Of a stretch of 64,000 nt of DNA, positions 1 to 9,186 are shown one piece after another. A program made the translations under genes and the position numbers. The notes under the pieces were generated by a model. That model did not search any database. It was not told the DNA's origin and worked only from the letters and a program-made list of their open reading frames with translations. The stretch is from Eisenbergiella tayi (lineage in GTDB: Bacteria; Bacillota; Clostridia; Lachnospirales; Lachnospiraceae): NCBI RefSeq assembly GCF_001881565.1, contig NZ_MPDJ01000005.1:583326-647325 (forward strand). The letters are read 5' to 3'. Position 1 is the stretch's first letter. Each line of letters opens with the position of its first letter.

Positions 1-83
1 AAATGCTCCGCGAGTTCGTTGGCGGTGATGCTCTTTTTATCCAGCAGGATATATACGATTTCAAATAGTCTGTTTATCTGCAT
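1..83 (-). CDS. WYL/YafY-type transcriptional regulator, N-terminus only
   Basis: Only the first 27 codons lie in the window; the gene runs off the left edge. The N-terminus reads MQINRLFEIVYILLDKKSIT, then a helix ending in ANELAEHF, which is the usual start of the HTH_11 winged helix of YafY/WYL-domain regulators. An AGGAG motif sits seven bases before the ATG. An inverted repeat lies about 90-120 bp upstream of the start and may be its operator. The C-terminal WYL ligand domain, if present, is outside the window, so the family call rests on the helix-turn-helix start alone. Confidence 0.6.
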   Translation of the reverse strand, partial: MQINRLFEIVYILLDKKSITANELAEH

Positions 84-168
84 GTCTGCTCCTGTCCGTA
101 TGTTTTGGGGGTTGCCTGCATCATGGCAGGAAAGCATGTTTCTTCTCGTCTGCCGTCCTGCAGCTTTA

Positions 169-208
169 CTATAACATAGTAAGGTGACATATGTGCGTCA
201 TGTTATAG
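169..208. promoter_or_regulatory. inverted repeat upstream of the YafY-like gene
   Basis: CTATAACAT at 169-177 is repeated as a perfect inverted copy, ATGTTATAG, at 200-208. Between them is a weaker dyad TGAC...GTCA around ACATATGT. It lies between the terminator of the glycosidase gene and the regulator start, so autoregulation of the YafY-like gene is the likeliest role. No protein binding is shown by the sequence. Confidence 0.4.
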
Positions 209-218
209 GAAGAAATTG

Positions 219-250
219 AAAAAAGAACCAGATTTCTCTGATTCTTTTTT
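219..250 (-). terminator. rho-independent terminator after the GH63-like gene
   Basis: On the minus strand a 14-bp stem (AAAAAAGAATCAGA against TCTGGTTCTTTTTT, one G-T wobble) closes on a GAAA tetraloop and ends in a T run. It lies 24 bp after the stop of the glycosidase gene and closes locus A. The A/T tails make it potentially bidirectional. Confidence 0.8.
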
Positions 251-273
251 CTTACTTATAAGTATTCTTGTTT

Positions 274-2487
274 TTATCTGTCCAGCACAACTGTACCTTT
301 TTCTTTTGCCAATAAAATATTTCCCCTGTATACCTCCGTCATACCCCCGTTTATTACCAAATCATAAAGCTGGCCATCAACCGGAATATTTTTCAGTTCT
401 GTCCCATCCGGAGCCATAGCATTGCCGAAAATCACTTTATCCTCTCTGAATTCTATCAATTCTTCCAGAAGAGGCAGTCCCATAAGCATCCCCCAGTTAT
501 AATGATATGCTCCGGAGCATTCACCTGTAATTCCGCTGTAATTTTCCGGACAGTAACCATTTCTGTTCCATTCTTTTGACAGCATACCGGCTGCTTTGTA
601 TGCCAGTTCCCAGGCCAGCTCCTCTTCTCCGGCTCTCTTCAGTGCAAGATAAGTCCACAAAGTCTGCGGAGGCCAGATCTGTCCTCTCCAATAATGCTGC
701 TGGGAAAAAGCGGAATCGTCTTTTGCAATAGAAGGAATCATATACTCTCCCCAGAATTTGTTTTCATCCTTCAGAAGCTGCAGGAGCCGCTCTTTCCTCT
801 CCTTTGGCACACATCCTGTCATAAGCGGCATGAAACAGTCCGGAGACTGGCGTTTGGAGAATGTCCCGTCAAATTTAAGGTTATAATAACACCCATCCTC
901 CTCACACCACATTCTGGCATTAATCTGCTCTGCCATATCCATCCTTTTCTTTTCATAATAAGCAGCTTCTTCTTCCCGGCCCAATGCCCTTGCCATATGG
1001 CTTAAGGATTCACAGTCCACTGCATACAGGCAGCATCTTTCCAAAGTATAGATATCCGCCATATGATATCTGCATACATAACGGGATTCATCTATCAGTT
1101 TTTCTTCTGTCAAATCCTCCATTCCGGCCACGCTGACAAAATATTTTCCGCTGGTCCACTGAGGGCTGTCATCATAGGTTTCAAAATATGCATACTGGGC
1201 CTTTGCCACATACGGCTGTAATGAGGCTCCTAAAATTCCCATTTCCGCCTCCGGATCGTATCCGAATCCCAGCATTCCCCACTTCCTGGCATCACGCCTG
1301 GGCTGCCCGTCTCCTCTGTCCGCAAACCACCACGCGTTGGCCTTCTTGGCTCCTTCATAGCATTTACAAGCCCATTCTTTATCGCCCGTATGTAAATATG
1401 TTTTCCATAATGTAATTCCCTGGACAATATGCTGCGATCTTCCGGCAGTAATCGGCGGCTCCGATCTGCCGGCAGCGCCCGGGCTGCTGTAGAGCGGGAT
1501 TTTTCCGTCGGGAAGCTGTACATCATATCCTGACAGCATATTTTCCTTTGCCAGCTCCGGATAAGTCCATGAGCTGGCCCAGCTGCTCAGGAAGGTATCC
1601 CAGTTAAATTGTATCCCCCATCCATCCTCTTTCCTTGCCCAGGGGCGATCTACCATAATATATCTTCTTCCGGTATTTTCTTTATAAATCGCATTATAGG
1701 CAGGCATTGCGGAAAAGACCTGGCCGATCTCCTTCATCGTTCCGTTTCCTGTCAATGCTGATTCCGAATGGGCCTGCAGCATCCGGAAAAGACTTGCTTT
1801 TCCTTGCTCCAGCAGCAGCTTTTGCTGCCCGGAATCCGGAAGCCGGAGAAAATCCTCTGCCCTGCCGTTCTTAATGAGAAACGAAAAGGATTTCTCAAAC
1901 TGAATCCCCATCATCCGGCTCAGTCCCATATCATTCCAGATATCATGCTGGTTCACATTCCTGAACATCCATGCAGCTTTGAAATCCTGCAGCTGTTTTG
2001 CTCTGTCATTGTAACCGGCACAGCTCCGGGGAGCCTGGTTCGCCATAAAAAGGAATGCCGGATTACCATTTTCATGATAGGGCGATATCAGCTCGCCGGT
2101 GAAACAGCTTTCTGTCTGCCTTGTGAAATTAACCCATTCCTTCTGCAGTCTCCATTCTCTGGGGACATACAGCTCCGCCAATACCGAGACGCCATCCTGT
2201 AAATCAACCTGCCCGAATAAACAGTCCTTACCTAACCTGCACCAGGTCAGTTTTACAGTTGTTCCAAATGCCTTCCAGGAAAATTCGTATAACTGTTCCG
2301 GCTCCATTCTTCCGATTCCAACCGTACGAAAATCAAAATCTTTATGATCCAGAATCAGCCCTTCTTCTTTTCCCGCAGCCAGAAATCTGATTCCGAACAA
2401 ATCCCCGTCTTTTCCTGCTGTCATAATTCCGTTCGGATAAAGGGGATCATATGCTCCATATCCCGTTCCTTTGCTTTTCTGATCCAT
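274..2487 (-). CDS. GH63/MGH1-like (alpha/alpha)6-barrel glycosidase, cytoplasmic
   Basis: A protein of about 737 residues without a signal peptide. It has the features of the six-hairpin glycosidases related to GH63 and GH37: FNWDTFLSSW, then QLPDGKIPLY, a WRGQIWPPQTLW segment, and a late YNWGMLMGLPLLEEL stretch that supplies a conserved acid. The N-terminal third should be a beta-sandwich. It is the last gene of locus A, 27 bp after the binding protein gene, so it probably hydrolyses the imported oligosaccharide. Start: an in-frame ATG six codons upstream (2505) has no clear ribosome site, whereas ATG 2487 follows GGAGAAAAGAGGG. Substrate cannot be told; alpha-glucosides and mannosides are both known in these families. 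Confidence 0.75.
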   Translation of the reverse strand: MDQKSKGTGYGAYDPLYPNGIMTAGKDGDLFGIRFLAAGKEEGLILDHKDFDFRTVGIGRMEPEQLYEFSWKAFGTTVKLTWCRLGKDCLFGQVDLQDGVSVLAELYVPREWRLQKEWVNFTRQTESCFTGELISPYHENGNPAFLFMANQAPRSCAGYNDRAKQLQDFKAAWMFRNVNQHDIWNDMGLSRMMGIQFEKSFSFLIKNGRAEDFLRLPDSGQQKLLLEQGKASLFRMLQAHSESALTGNGTMKEIGQVFSAMPAYNAIYKENTGRRYIMVDRPWARKEDGWGIQFNWDTFLSSWASSWTYPELAKENMLSGYDVQLPDGKIPLYSSPGAAGRSEPPITAGRSQHIVQGITLWKTYLHTGDKEWACKCYEGAKKANAWWFADRGDGQPRRDARKWGMLGFGYDPEAEMGILGASLQPYVAKAQYAYFETYDDSPQWTSGKYFVSVAGMEDLTEEKLIDESRYVCRYHMADIYTLERCCLYAVDCESLSHMARALGREEEAAYYEKKRMDMAEQINARMWCEEDGCYYNLKFDGTFSKRQSPDCFMPLMTGCVPKERKERLLQLLKDENKFWGEYMIPSIAKDDSAFSQQHYWRGQIWPPQTLWTYLALKRAGEEELAWELAYKAAGMLSKEWNRNGYCPENYSGITGECSGAYHYNWGMLMGLPLLEELIEFREDKVIFGNAMAPDGTELKNIPVDGQLYDLVINGGMTEVYRGNILLAKEKGTVVLDR

Positions 2488-2514
2488 TTGCCCTCTTTTC
2501 TCCATATCCGGTAT

Positions 2515-3927
2515 TTACTGTGCATCCGAATAATAATTCACAAGCTTATAATAGCCCTGCATTTCCGGTTTCACTTCTTCCTGGATTCCATCCAGCGCAT
2601 CATTCACATCCTGTCCATCCCATATTTTATCCAGTCTGGGCTGTACAATCGCCATGATAGGATCATAATTTTTAACGTAATACGCTTCTCTGGAGGTTGT
2701 TTCCGTTTTAAAAAGGGAATCAAAGTAGCTCATCAGCTTCTCATTATGCCATGGGTTATCCGTCCATACCTTCAGTTTTTCCGGATCACTATACCAGCTC
2801 TTATAAATAGGCATTTGCGCCCCTGTTATAAATAAATCGCTTACTTCCGCCGGATTTCCCAGTGCAAGTACCAGCTTCACTGCAGCAGCATTCACCTTTT
2901 CATCCTTACTGTCATATACTACCAGTGGTTCTCCCCAAATCATGCTTGCGGGTTTCTTAAATACAGGCAGCGGAGCTACTCCAAAATCTCCATATTCTGC
3001 TTCTGCAAAAGTAGCGATCTCATATTGTCCCCCAATATACATTCCAAGCTGTCCGTCCATAAGCATTTGCTGGGAGGATGGCATCGCACTTGTCACAGAG
3101 GGTTTAGGAGCTACCTTCTCTACATAAATCAAATCCTGCAATGACTTTAACACTTCTTTACTCTCCGCACTGTCTATCAGAAGCCTGTCTCCCTCAGCAG
3201 CTATATAAGCACCTCCATTGGAATTAAGAAGGGTAAAGTTAAATACGGGCCCGTCAAATACCTTTGTTCCCCAAACTGAAATATTATTAATATCAAAACC
3301 GGCTTCCTCCGGATGCTTTCCATTGATATCAGTTGTCAGCTTTCTCGCTGCTGTCACATATTCATCCCAAGTCCACGGATTATTGGCATCCGTTGAGGGC
3401 TCCTCCAGTCCTGTCTGACGGAATAAATCTCTGTTATAAAATACAAGCTGGCATTCCACACCGAATGTCATTCCCCAAACTTTATCATCGTATTCAAAAA
3501 GTGCTTCCGGAAGAATATCATCAAAATCAACCTGTTCCTCCAGATAAGGCTTTAAATCCAGAAGCTGACCCTTCGCTCCATATTCCGGAGCCAGATAGCC
3601 GTTCAGCTGGGCCACATTAGGCGCGTCTCCGGCCGCCATTAAAGTATTCAGCTTTGCTGTATAATTTGCGTTGTCAATAAATTCCACCTCAACCTTTATA
3701 TTGGGATTTTGTTCCTCGAAACTTGCAACCGCCTGTTTAACAGCCGTCTGTTCCCCACCGGCGCTCCAAGTAGTATACTTTAAATGAATAATATCATTTT
3801 CCCCTCCAGCTGCCTCTTCCTTCACCGTCCCGTTTTCCGTACCGGATTCTGCCTGGCCTCCGCAGCCTCCTAAAGTACCTGTAACTAACACACATGCCAA
3901 TAGAATTCCTAACCATTTCTTTCTCAT
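2515..3927 (-). CDS. sugar ABC transporter substrate-binding lipoprotein (locus A)
   Basis: A 470-residue extracellular binding protein (SBP family 1, CUT1 class). The signal peptide ends in a lipobox with Cys22 in TLGGCGG, so it is predicted to be lipid-anchored. The mature start KYTTWSAGGEQTAVKQAVAS leads into the usual family fold, and the C-terminal half has a family-typical region near WGEPLVVYDSKDEK. It is third in the operon after two permeases, an order in which the binding protein is not first. It delivers an oligosaccharide to the permease pair at 4016-5736. Substrate is unknown; the downstream GH63-like enzyme suggests a glycan. Confidence 0.88.
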   Translation of the reverse strand: MRKKWLGILLACVLVTGTLGGCGGQAESGTENGTVKEEAAGGENDIIHLKYTTWSAGGEQTAVKQAVASFEEQNPNIKVEVEFIDNANYTAKLNTLMAAGDAPNVAQLNGYLAPEYGAKGQLLDLKPYLEEQVDFDDILPEALFEYDDKVWGMTFGVECQLVFYNRDLFRQTGLEEPSTDANNPWTWDEYVTAARKLTTDINGKHPEEAGFDINNISVWGTKVFDGPVFNFTLLNSNGGAYIAAEGDRLLIDSAESKEVLKSLQDLIYVEKVAPKPSVTSAMPSSQQMLMDGQLGMYIGGQYEIATFAEAEYGDFGVAPLPVFKKPASMIWGEPLVVYDSKDEKVNAAAVKLVLALGNPAEVSDLFITGAQMPIYKSWYSDPEKLKVWTDNPWHNEKLMSYFDSLFKTETTSREAYYVKNYDPIMAIVQPRLDKIWDGQDVNDALDGIQEEVKPEMQGYYKLVNYYSDAQ

Positions 3928-4015
3928 ACCCGTCTCCTTTTCCTTTTTTTATTTTCAGCACAACCCTGAGCCACGCCGCGGACATATTTCATGGTTTATG
4001 CATGATTTCCCTTTC

Positions 4016-4846
4016 TCAGCCCTTTAGTCCTCCGGAAAGATTAATCCCTCCTATAAATACCTTCTGACAGCATGCAAATAAGATTATCACCGGTATGACA
4101 AGGACTGTGGATGCCGCCATCAGATAGTGCCATTGTCCGGTATACATTCCTATAAAAGAACGCAGGCCTAAAGCAGCTGTATATTTCTTTTCACTGGATA
4201 AATAAATCAATGGCCCCATGAAGTCATTCCAGCAATTGGTAAAAGTGAATATCGCCACAGTTACCAATGGAGCTTTCGATAATGGTATAATAATATTCAT
4301 ATAAATCCTCAGCGGACTGGCTCCATCAATTTTAGCCGCTTCATCAATATCCATGGGTATCCCCTTGTAAAACTGTCTCAGCATAAATGTATAAAAGCCC
4401 GGAGCACCGAAAGCTCCCAGAATTAACGGGGCATAAGTATCAATTCCATGAAGGATCTTCCATATCATGAACTGCGGTATAAGCAGTGTCGCAGAAGGGA
4501 TCATCATCGCCGCCAGCACCATGGAAAATACCACATTCCGCCCCCTGAATTTCAGTCTGGCAAAGGCAAATGCCGCCATGGAACAGGTAAGCATTGTACC
4601 CAGTACATTAAATACCACAATGAATGCCGAGTTACATATCCACCTGGCAAAGGGCCGCAGCGTCATGATATCCACATAATTTTTCCACTGTATACGTTCC
4701 GGCAGCCACTGCATGGGTTTTCTGAATATTTCCGACTGCGTCATTACGGAAGAACGAACCATCCAAAAAAGCGGAAAAACCATTATCAGCCCTATAAGAA
4801 GCATCAATACAAAAGCAAATAAATGAGAAATCCTTTTTCTTTTCAT
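4016..4846 (-). CDS. carbohydrate ABC transporter permease, MalG type (locus A)
   Basis: A 276-residue inner-membrane permease with six predicted helices, starting with a hydrophobic segment at residues 9-30. The cytoplasmic loop has the EAA motif as EAAKIDGASPLRIY, the contact site for the ATPase. The C-terminus IGGINLSGGLKG is typical of MalG-like proteins. Its ATG overlaps the stop of the MalF-type gene by 4 bp (ATGA), implying translational coupling, with GGAGG before the start. It forms a heterodimer with the product of the upstream gene. Confidence 0.9.
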   Translation of the reverse strand: MKRKRISHLFAFVLMLLIGLIMVFPLFWMVRSSVMTQSEIFRKPMQWLPERIQWKNYVDIMTLRPFARWICNSAFIVVFNVLGTMLTCSMAAFAFARLKFRGRNVVFSMVLAAMMIPSATLLIPQFMIWKILHGIDTYAPLILGAFGAPGFYTFMLRQFYKGIPMDIDEAAKIDGASPLRIYMNIIIPLSKAPLVTVAIFTFTNCWNDFMGPLIYLSSEKKYTAALGLRSFIGMYTGQWHYLMAASTVLVIPVIILFACCQKVFIGGINLSGGLKG

Positions 4847-5736
4847 TCCGTATCACCTCCGTAATAAACCCATCCTGAAGTCCGGAACAACAATACCGTT
4901 ATCAGCGCAATTACCAAAAACAGAATCCAGCTTTGGGCACATGCCAGACCCATCCTGTTAAAATTAAAAGCATTGTCGTATAAATACAACATGTAAAAAT
5001 TGGATGCGCTTTCCGGACCGCCGTTCGTCATAACATAGCCCTGTGTGAAAGTCTGAAGGGATGCAATGAGCGCCATTACCAGATTGTAAAAAATAAGGGG
5101 GCTCATCATAGGAAGCGTCACAAAAATAAGCTTTGCGAAACTGCTGCCCCCATCTATTTCCACCGATTCATATAATTCCTCAGGAATATTTCCGAAACCG
5201 GAAAGATTAATCATCACTGTATTTCCGGCACTCCAGATCCCCATCACTGCAATACACTGCAGAACCATATTTTTGTCAAAAATCCATTCCTTATGTATCC
5301 CAAACGGCGCCAGCAGATTATTCAGCAGGCCGTTTGTAGGGTCATATATGAATGTCCATAAGGCTGCCGAAGCCATAATAGGTACGATGGAAGGAATATA
5401 AATACATACTCTCCACAGGCTTTTCCATTTCAAAGGCCGGAAGTTCAGCAACAGGGCAAGAAGGAATGTAAGTATAAGCATTGCCGGCACAAACAATAAT
5501 GTGTATTTCAAGGTTACAAAACAGGAATTAAGATAATGGGGATCCGTTGTAAACAACCGTTTATAATTGTCCAAACCAACAAACTGCGGCGCTGATATGA
5601 TATCCCAGCTGCAAAAGCTCATAGCAAGACTGTAAACCATCGGCAGTACAATATAAATAGTCAGTCCCATGCAGGCCGGAGCTATAAAAAACCACCCCCA
5701 TAAATTATTCTTCCAGCTGATATGTTTTTTTCTCAT
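4843..5736 (-). CDS. carbohydrate ABC transporter permease, MalF type (locus A)
   Basis: About 297 residues, six helices, with the EAA loop seen as YESVEIDGGSSFAKLI. It is the first gene of locus A. The start at 5736 is chosen because GGGAGGAG precedes it at good distance; a longer reading frame to 5781 would overlap the -10 box of the likely promoter. The gene is divergent from a YesN-type response regulator, the usual arrangement in Lachnospiraceae sugar loci, so induction by that two-component system is likely. No ATPase gene is nearby. Confidence 0.9.
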   Translation of the reverse strand: MRKKHISWKNNLWGWFFIAPACMGLTIYIVLPMVYSLAMSFCSWDIISAPQFVGLDNYKRLFTTDPHYLNSCFVTLKYTLLFVPAMLILTFLLALLLNFRPLKWKSLWRVCIYIPSIVPIMASAALWTFIYDPTNGLLNNLLAPFGIHKEWIFDKNMVLQCIAVMGIWSAGNTVMINLSGFGNIPEELYESVEIDGGSSFAKLIFVTLPMMSPLIFYNLVMALIASLQTFTQGYVMTNGGPESASNFYMLYLYDNAFNFNRMGLACAQSWILFLVIALITVLLFRTSGWVYYGGDTE

Positions 5737-5779
5737 ATAATCTCCTCCCTGCTTGTTCTTCTTTTTTGCTGCTGAGGTC

Positions 5780-5785
5780 ATTATA
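5780..5785 (-). promoter_or_regulatory. -10 box of the locus A importer operon
   Basis: A perfect TATAAT on the minus strand, 44 bp before the permease start codon. No good -35 is seen at 16-18 bp, which fits an activator-dependent promoter. The divergent response regulator is the natural candidate activator. Confidence 0.45.
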
Positions 5786-5860
5786 CAAACAGAAAAGATT
5801 TAAAAACAGGAATCTTTTTAGGGGAACAGCAGTAATTTCTTTATATCATTTCAAAACCAA

Positions 5861-5889
5861 TTTACCCGGATTAGCCGGTGCTATATAAT
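5861..5889 (+). promoter_or_regulatory. sigma-A-type promoter of the locus A two-component genes
   Basis: TTTACC at 5861-5866, a 17-bp spacer, and TATAAT at 5884-5889. The start codon of the response regulator lies 41 bp beyond the -10, after an AGGAGGGG ribosome site. Confidence 0.55.
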
Positions 5890-5930
5890 TAAACCATAAC
5901 TAAAAAAGGGGATTATTTCAGGAGGGGAGC

Positions 5931-7478
5931 ATGTACAGTATATTAATTGCAGATGATGAAAAATATGTACGGCAGGATATTATCCGCTCTGTCAACTGGA
6001 CGGATCATGGCTACTTCATTGTGGGGGAAGCATCTAATGGCGCTCAGGCACTGGAAAAGATAAAAGAGCTGCAGCCTGATGTTCTCATTACAGATATCCG
6101 CATGCCTTTAACTGACGGCCTGTCGCTTATTGAACGTGCATTAAAGCTTCAGCCAAACCTGCATAGTGTCATTGTTTCCGGTTATGAAGATTTTCATTAT
6201 GCCAGAGAGGCAATTCGTCTGAATGTATTAGATTATCTGACTAAGCCTATTGATGAAACATCTATTCTGTCAATGCTCAAAAAGCTTACTACAGCTCTGG
6301 AGGGGGATAACCATAACAGGACATCCGCCCCGGCTTTCAGTATGCCCAATAAAGAAGGTTCCTTTTCCGCCGGCAGTACGGCAGCCGCAGGAGGGAATCT
6401 GCATTATGCTGTCATATCTCTTTACTTTGCTTCCTGCTTTTTGCAGAAAACCCGAAAGTATACAGAGAATCTTTTTGCTTCCTGGCTCTCACATGCGGTT
6501 CATTCTCATTCCGATTTTATTGACGATCCCTGTTTCGGCACACAGTTTTGTTATATGAGCCCCACACTGATGCAGATAACCGTTTATGCCGGGCATCTTA
6601 CCAAAGACCACCTTCAGCATTTGCTGAAATATCTGCAGGAGCAGCTGTCTCTCTGCGGTTTTCCCGCTCCTGCCGCCGCCCTGACCCCTCCCTTCCCGGA
6701 CAAGGCCCGTTTATCCACCCTGCAGACAAGCTGCCTGCAGCTTTTAAATTCCCGTCTATTATTCGAAAGCGATTTGATATGGTACAGGCTTATACCGCCT
6801 CAGAAGGAAGCCTTTGTGTCAGAAATCACAGAACTCATGGAACAGTTCCGTAAAAATATCAGTATACGGCATTTTGAAAATACGGAATATTATTTGAATC
6901 AAATGCTGAAATCAGATAACAAAGAAGCTTTTACACCTGAGCTTCTCGAATACGTTATTTGTGAAATTTCAAATACTCTAAGAAAAATATGTTTATGCTA
7001 TCAGCTGACTATAAACCAGAATATTTTTAAGGAACCGCTCACTCCCTTTTATCTGATGGCCTTTTCTGAGCTTGAAGCCCTGCGCAAAGATTTACTCAAA
7101 CGCTGTAAGGCAGTTTTTTCGTTTGTGAATGCTGCGGACAGTATCGATATAATTACATTGATCAAACAATATATACAGAAAAATTATGAGCAGGACATTA
7201 CCCTGGTATCTATTGCATCAGAATTTTTTTTCAATCCCAGCTATCTGTCCCATATGTTCAAGCAGCAGACCGGCGGAAACCTTTCCTCATATATCGAAGA
7301 AATCCGTATTAAAGAGGCCTTGAAGCTTTTCCGTACCCAAAAGCTTTCTATCGGTAAAGTAGCCCGGATGGTAGGATACAATGATCCTAATTATTTCTCC
7401 AAAATATTCCGCAAGCGCACCGGCTTTTCTCCGGCAGCTTATACAAAACAGGACGGAGGCAACGATGATGTTCAGTAA
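5931..7478 (+). CDS. YesN-type response regulator with AraC DNA-binding domain (locus A)
   Basis: 515 residues. The receiver domain has the acidic pocket at IADDE, the phospho-acceptor Asp55 in LITDIRMP and the conserved lysine in YLTKPID. A poorly conserved linker follows. The last hundred residues are an AraC double helix-turn-helix with NPSYLSHMFKQQTG and the signature region ending NYFSKIFRKRTGFSPAAY. It should act as activator of the divergent importer operon when phosphorylated by the kinase encoded next, whose start codon lies inside its 3' end (14-bp overlap). Confidence 0.88.
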   Translation: MYSILIADDEKYVRQDIIRSVNWTDHGYFIVGEASNGAQALEKIKELQPDVLITDIRMPLTDGLSLIERALKLQPNLHSVIVSGYEDFHYAREAIRLNVLDYLTKPIDETSILSMLKKLTTALEGDNHNRTSAPAFSMPNKEGSFSAGSTAAAGGNLHYAVISLYFASCFLQKTRKYTENLFASWLSHAVHSHSDFIDDPCFGTQFCYMSPTLMQITVYAGHLTKDHLQHLLKYLQEQLSLCGFPAPAAALTPPFPDKARLSTLQTSCLQLLNSRLLFESDLIWYRLIPPQKEAFVSEITELMEQFRKNISIRHFENTEYYLNQMLKSDNKEAFTPELLEYVICEISNTLRKICLCYQLTINQNIFKEPLTPFYLMAFSELEALRKDLLKRCKAVFSFVNAADSIDIITLIKQYIQKNYEQDITLVSIASEFFFNPSYLSHMFKQQTGGNLSSYIEEIRIKEALKLFRTQKLSIGKVARMVGYNDPNYFSKIFRKRTGFSPAAYTKQDGGNDDVQ

Positions 7479-9186
7479 ACAGCGTCCCCATACCATTGAA
7501 AATGATTTGATTCGTCTGACGGCAGCGGTTCTGTTGTCCGCGATTTTGTTATGCACAATAATTTCCAATGTCATTTTATATAAAATCAATTATGAAAACA
7601 TTGAACGTTACAACAATGATATGCTCTCGCAGATTTCACAAAGCAGCAATTCTTATTTCCGGAATATGAACCATACCATATATAACTTTGTCTGCAGCAA
7701 CCAGGTTCAGACTCAGCTAATGCAGGCATTTAAGGGTAATTCCTTTTCCAGTACCACCGCTACTAATCTGCGTAATTTTTTGATTTTGCTTTCTTATTCG
7801 CTTCCTGACTGCCGCCTTCACCTGTTCATGGAAAATCCTTCTGTCCTGCCTGTACATCTGGAAGATATGAACTTTACTCCCACTCCCGGATACCATTATC
7901 ATGAAGATTTATGGTATGACAGTTTTTCAGCCCTTCCTCTCGAGCAAATGTATTACATTACCACCCCGGAAGAATGTCATTATTATTTAAATTCCAAACA
8001 GGATGGAATAATCATTGTCTATCGTATCCGCAATAATTCCAATCTGAATACTATCGGCTATCTCCTGGTTGATGTTCCTGAAAAGGTTCTGGAACAGGCC
8101 CTGAATCTGAGAAACCAGGAACAGTTTTACCTGAAAATCGAAATGCCGGAGCAAAAAACAATCCTGAATACCTTTCCGGAAAATAAGCATGGAAAATTCT
8201 TTGAAATGACCTCCTATGATCCCCTGATGGATTGGACCCTTACCGCCTATACCCAAAACAATTATTTTGAAAGCAATTCACTGATGGTAATGTTCGCTAA
8301 TATTTTCTGTGCTATGCTGGTTGGTGTGGCTGCCTTCCTTTTCAGCACTCATTTTGCAAAATCACTGACAGAGCCTTTAAAGGTTCTGACATCTTCGATG
8401 CATGAAATGGAAGCAGGTTCCTTCGGAAAGCCGATTTATTGTAATGCGGATAACGAAATAGGCTATTTGATTACTCAGTATAATGCTATGAATCAAAAAA
8501 TAGATGAATTAACAAAGAAAAAAGAAACAGCAGAACTGGCTCAAAAGGACGCTCATATCGCTGTTTTGCAGAATCAGATAAACCCTCATTTTTTATATAA
8601 TACGCTTGAAATTATCCGCGGAATTGCTGACGGTCCCTCTGCGGATATCATAAAAAATTGCTGCAATGCCCTATCCCGAATGTTCCGTTATAACCTGAAG
8701 GGTTCGAATACGGTAACACTGGAGCAGGAACTGGAGCAAAGCAAATATTATATTTATATCATGCAGCTTCGGTTTGATTATCTCTTCCAGGTGGAATACC
8801 GGATTGATGAAACACTGCTCCAATATAAAATCATTAAATTCTCCCTGCAGCCCTTTATCGAGAATGCAATTATCCACGGCTTTACGGATTTTCAGCAGGA
8901 AGGCACCCTGTCCATTTCCATCCTCCGGAATAATGACAGCCGAATACAAATTCAGATTAGTGATGATGGGCATGGTATGTCTTTTGACACACTGGATGGC
9001 TTGAAAGAAGCCTTTAGCTCTATACAGAATAGTCCCAGCCGAAGGCTGGAAAATGACGGTATCGGTATTGCCAATACTCACCAGCGGCTTCTCCAGTATT
9101 TCGGCCGGGACTATGAGATTCGGATGGAATCTTCCCTGGAAACGGGTACTGTGGTTACGCTTCTTCTTCCAAGGGTTTTAGTTTAG
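7465..9186 (+). CDS. YesM-type sensor histidine kinase (locus A)
   Basis: 574 residues from ATG 7465, which follows GGAGG within the end of the regulator gene. Layout: transmembrane helix at about residues 18-40, an extracellular sensor region, a second helix at about 273-296, a HAMP linker (SLTEPLKVLTSSM), then the HisKA_7TM-like block with the phospho-His in QINPHFLYNTLE and a C-terminal ATPase with NDGIGIANTHQRL. It likely senses an extracellular sugar or binding protein. Its last 9 bp overlap the end of the convergent GH3 gene. Confidence 0.88.
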   Translation: MMFSKQRPHTIENDLIRLTAAVLLSAILLCTIISNVILYKINYENIERYNNDMLSQISQSSNSYFRNMNHTIYNFVCSNQVQTQLMQAFKGNSFSSTTATNLRNFLILLSYSLPDCRLHLFMENPSVLPVHLEDMNFTPTPGYHYHEDLWYDSFSALPLEQMYYITTPEECHYYLNSKQDGIIIVYRIRNNSNLNTIGYLLVDVPEKVLEQALNLRNQEQFYLKIEMPEQKTILNTFPENKHGKFFEMTSYDPLMDWTLTAYTQNNYFESNSLMVMFANIFCAMLVGVAAFLFSTHFAKSLTEPLKVLTSSMHEMEAGSFGKPIYCNADNEIGYLITQYNAMNQKIDELTKKKETAELAQKDAHIAVLQNQINPHFLYNTLEIIRGIADGPSADIIKNCCNALSRMFRYNLKGSNTVTLEQELEQSKYYIYIMQLRFDYLFQVEYRIDETLLQYKIIKFSLQPFIENAIIHGFTDFQQEGTLSISILRNNDSRIQIQISDDGHGMSFDTLDGLKEAFSSIQNSPSRRLENDGIGIANTHQRLLQYFGRDYEIRMESSLETGTVVTLLLPRVLV

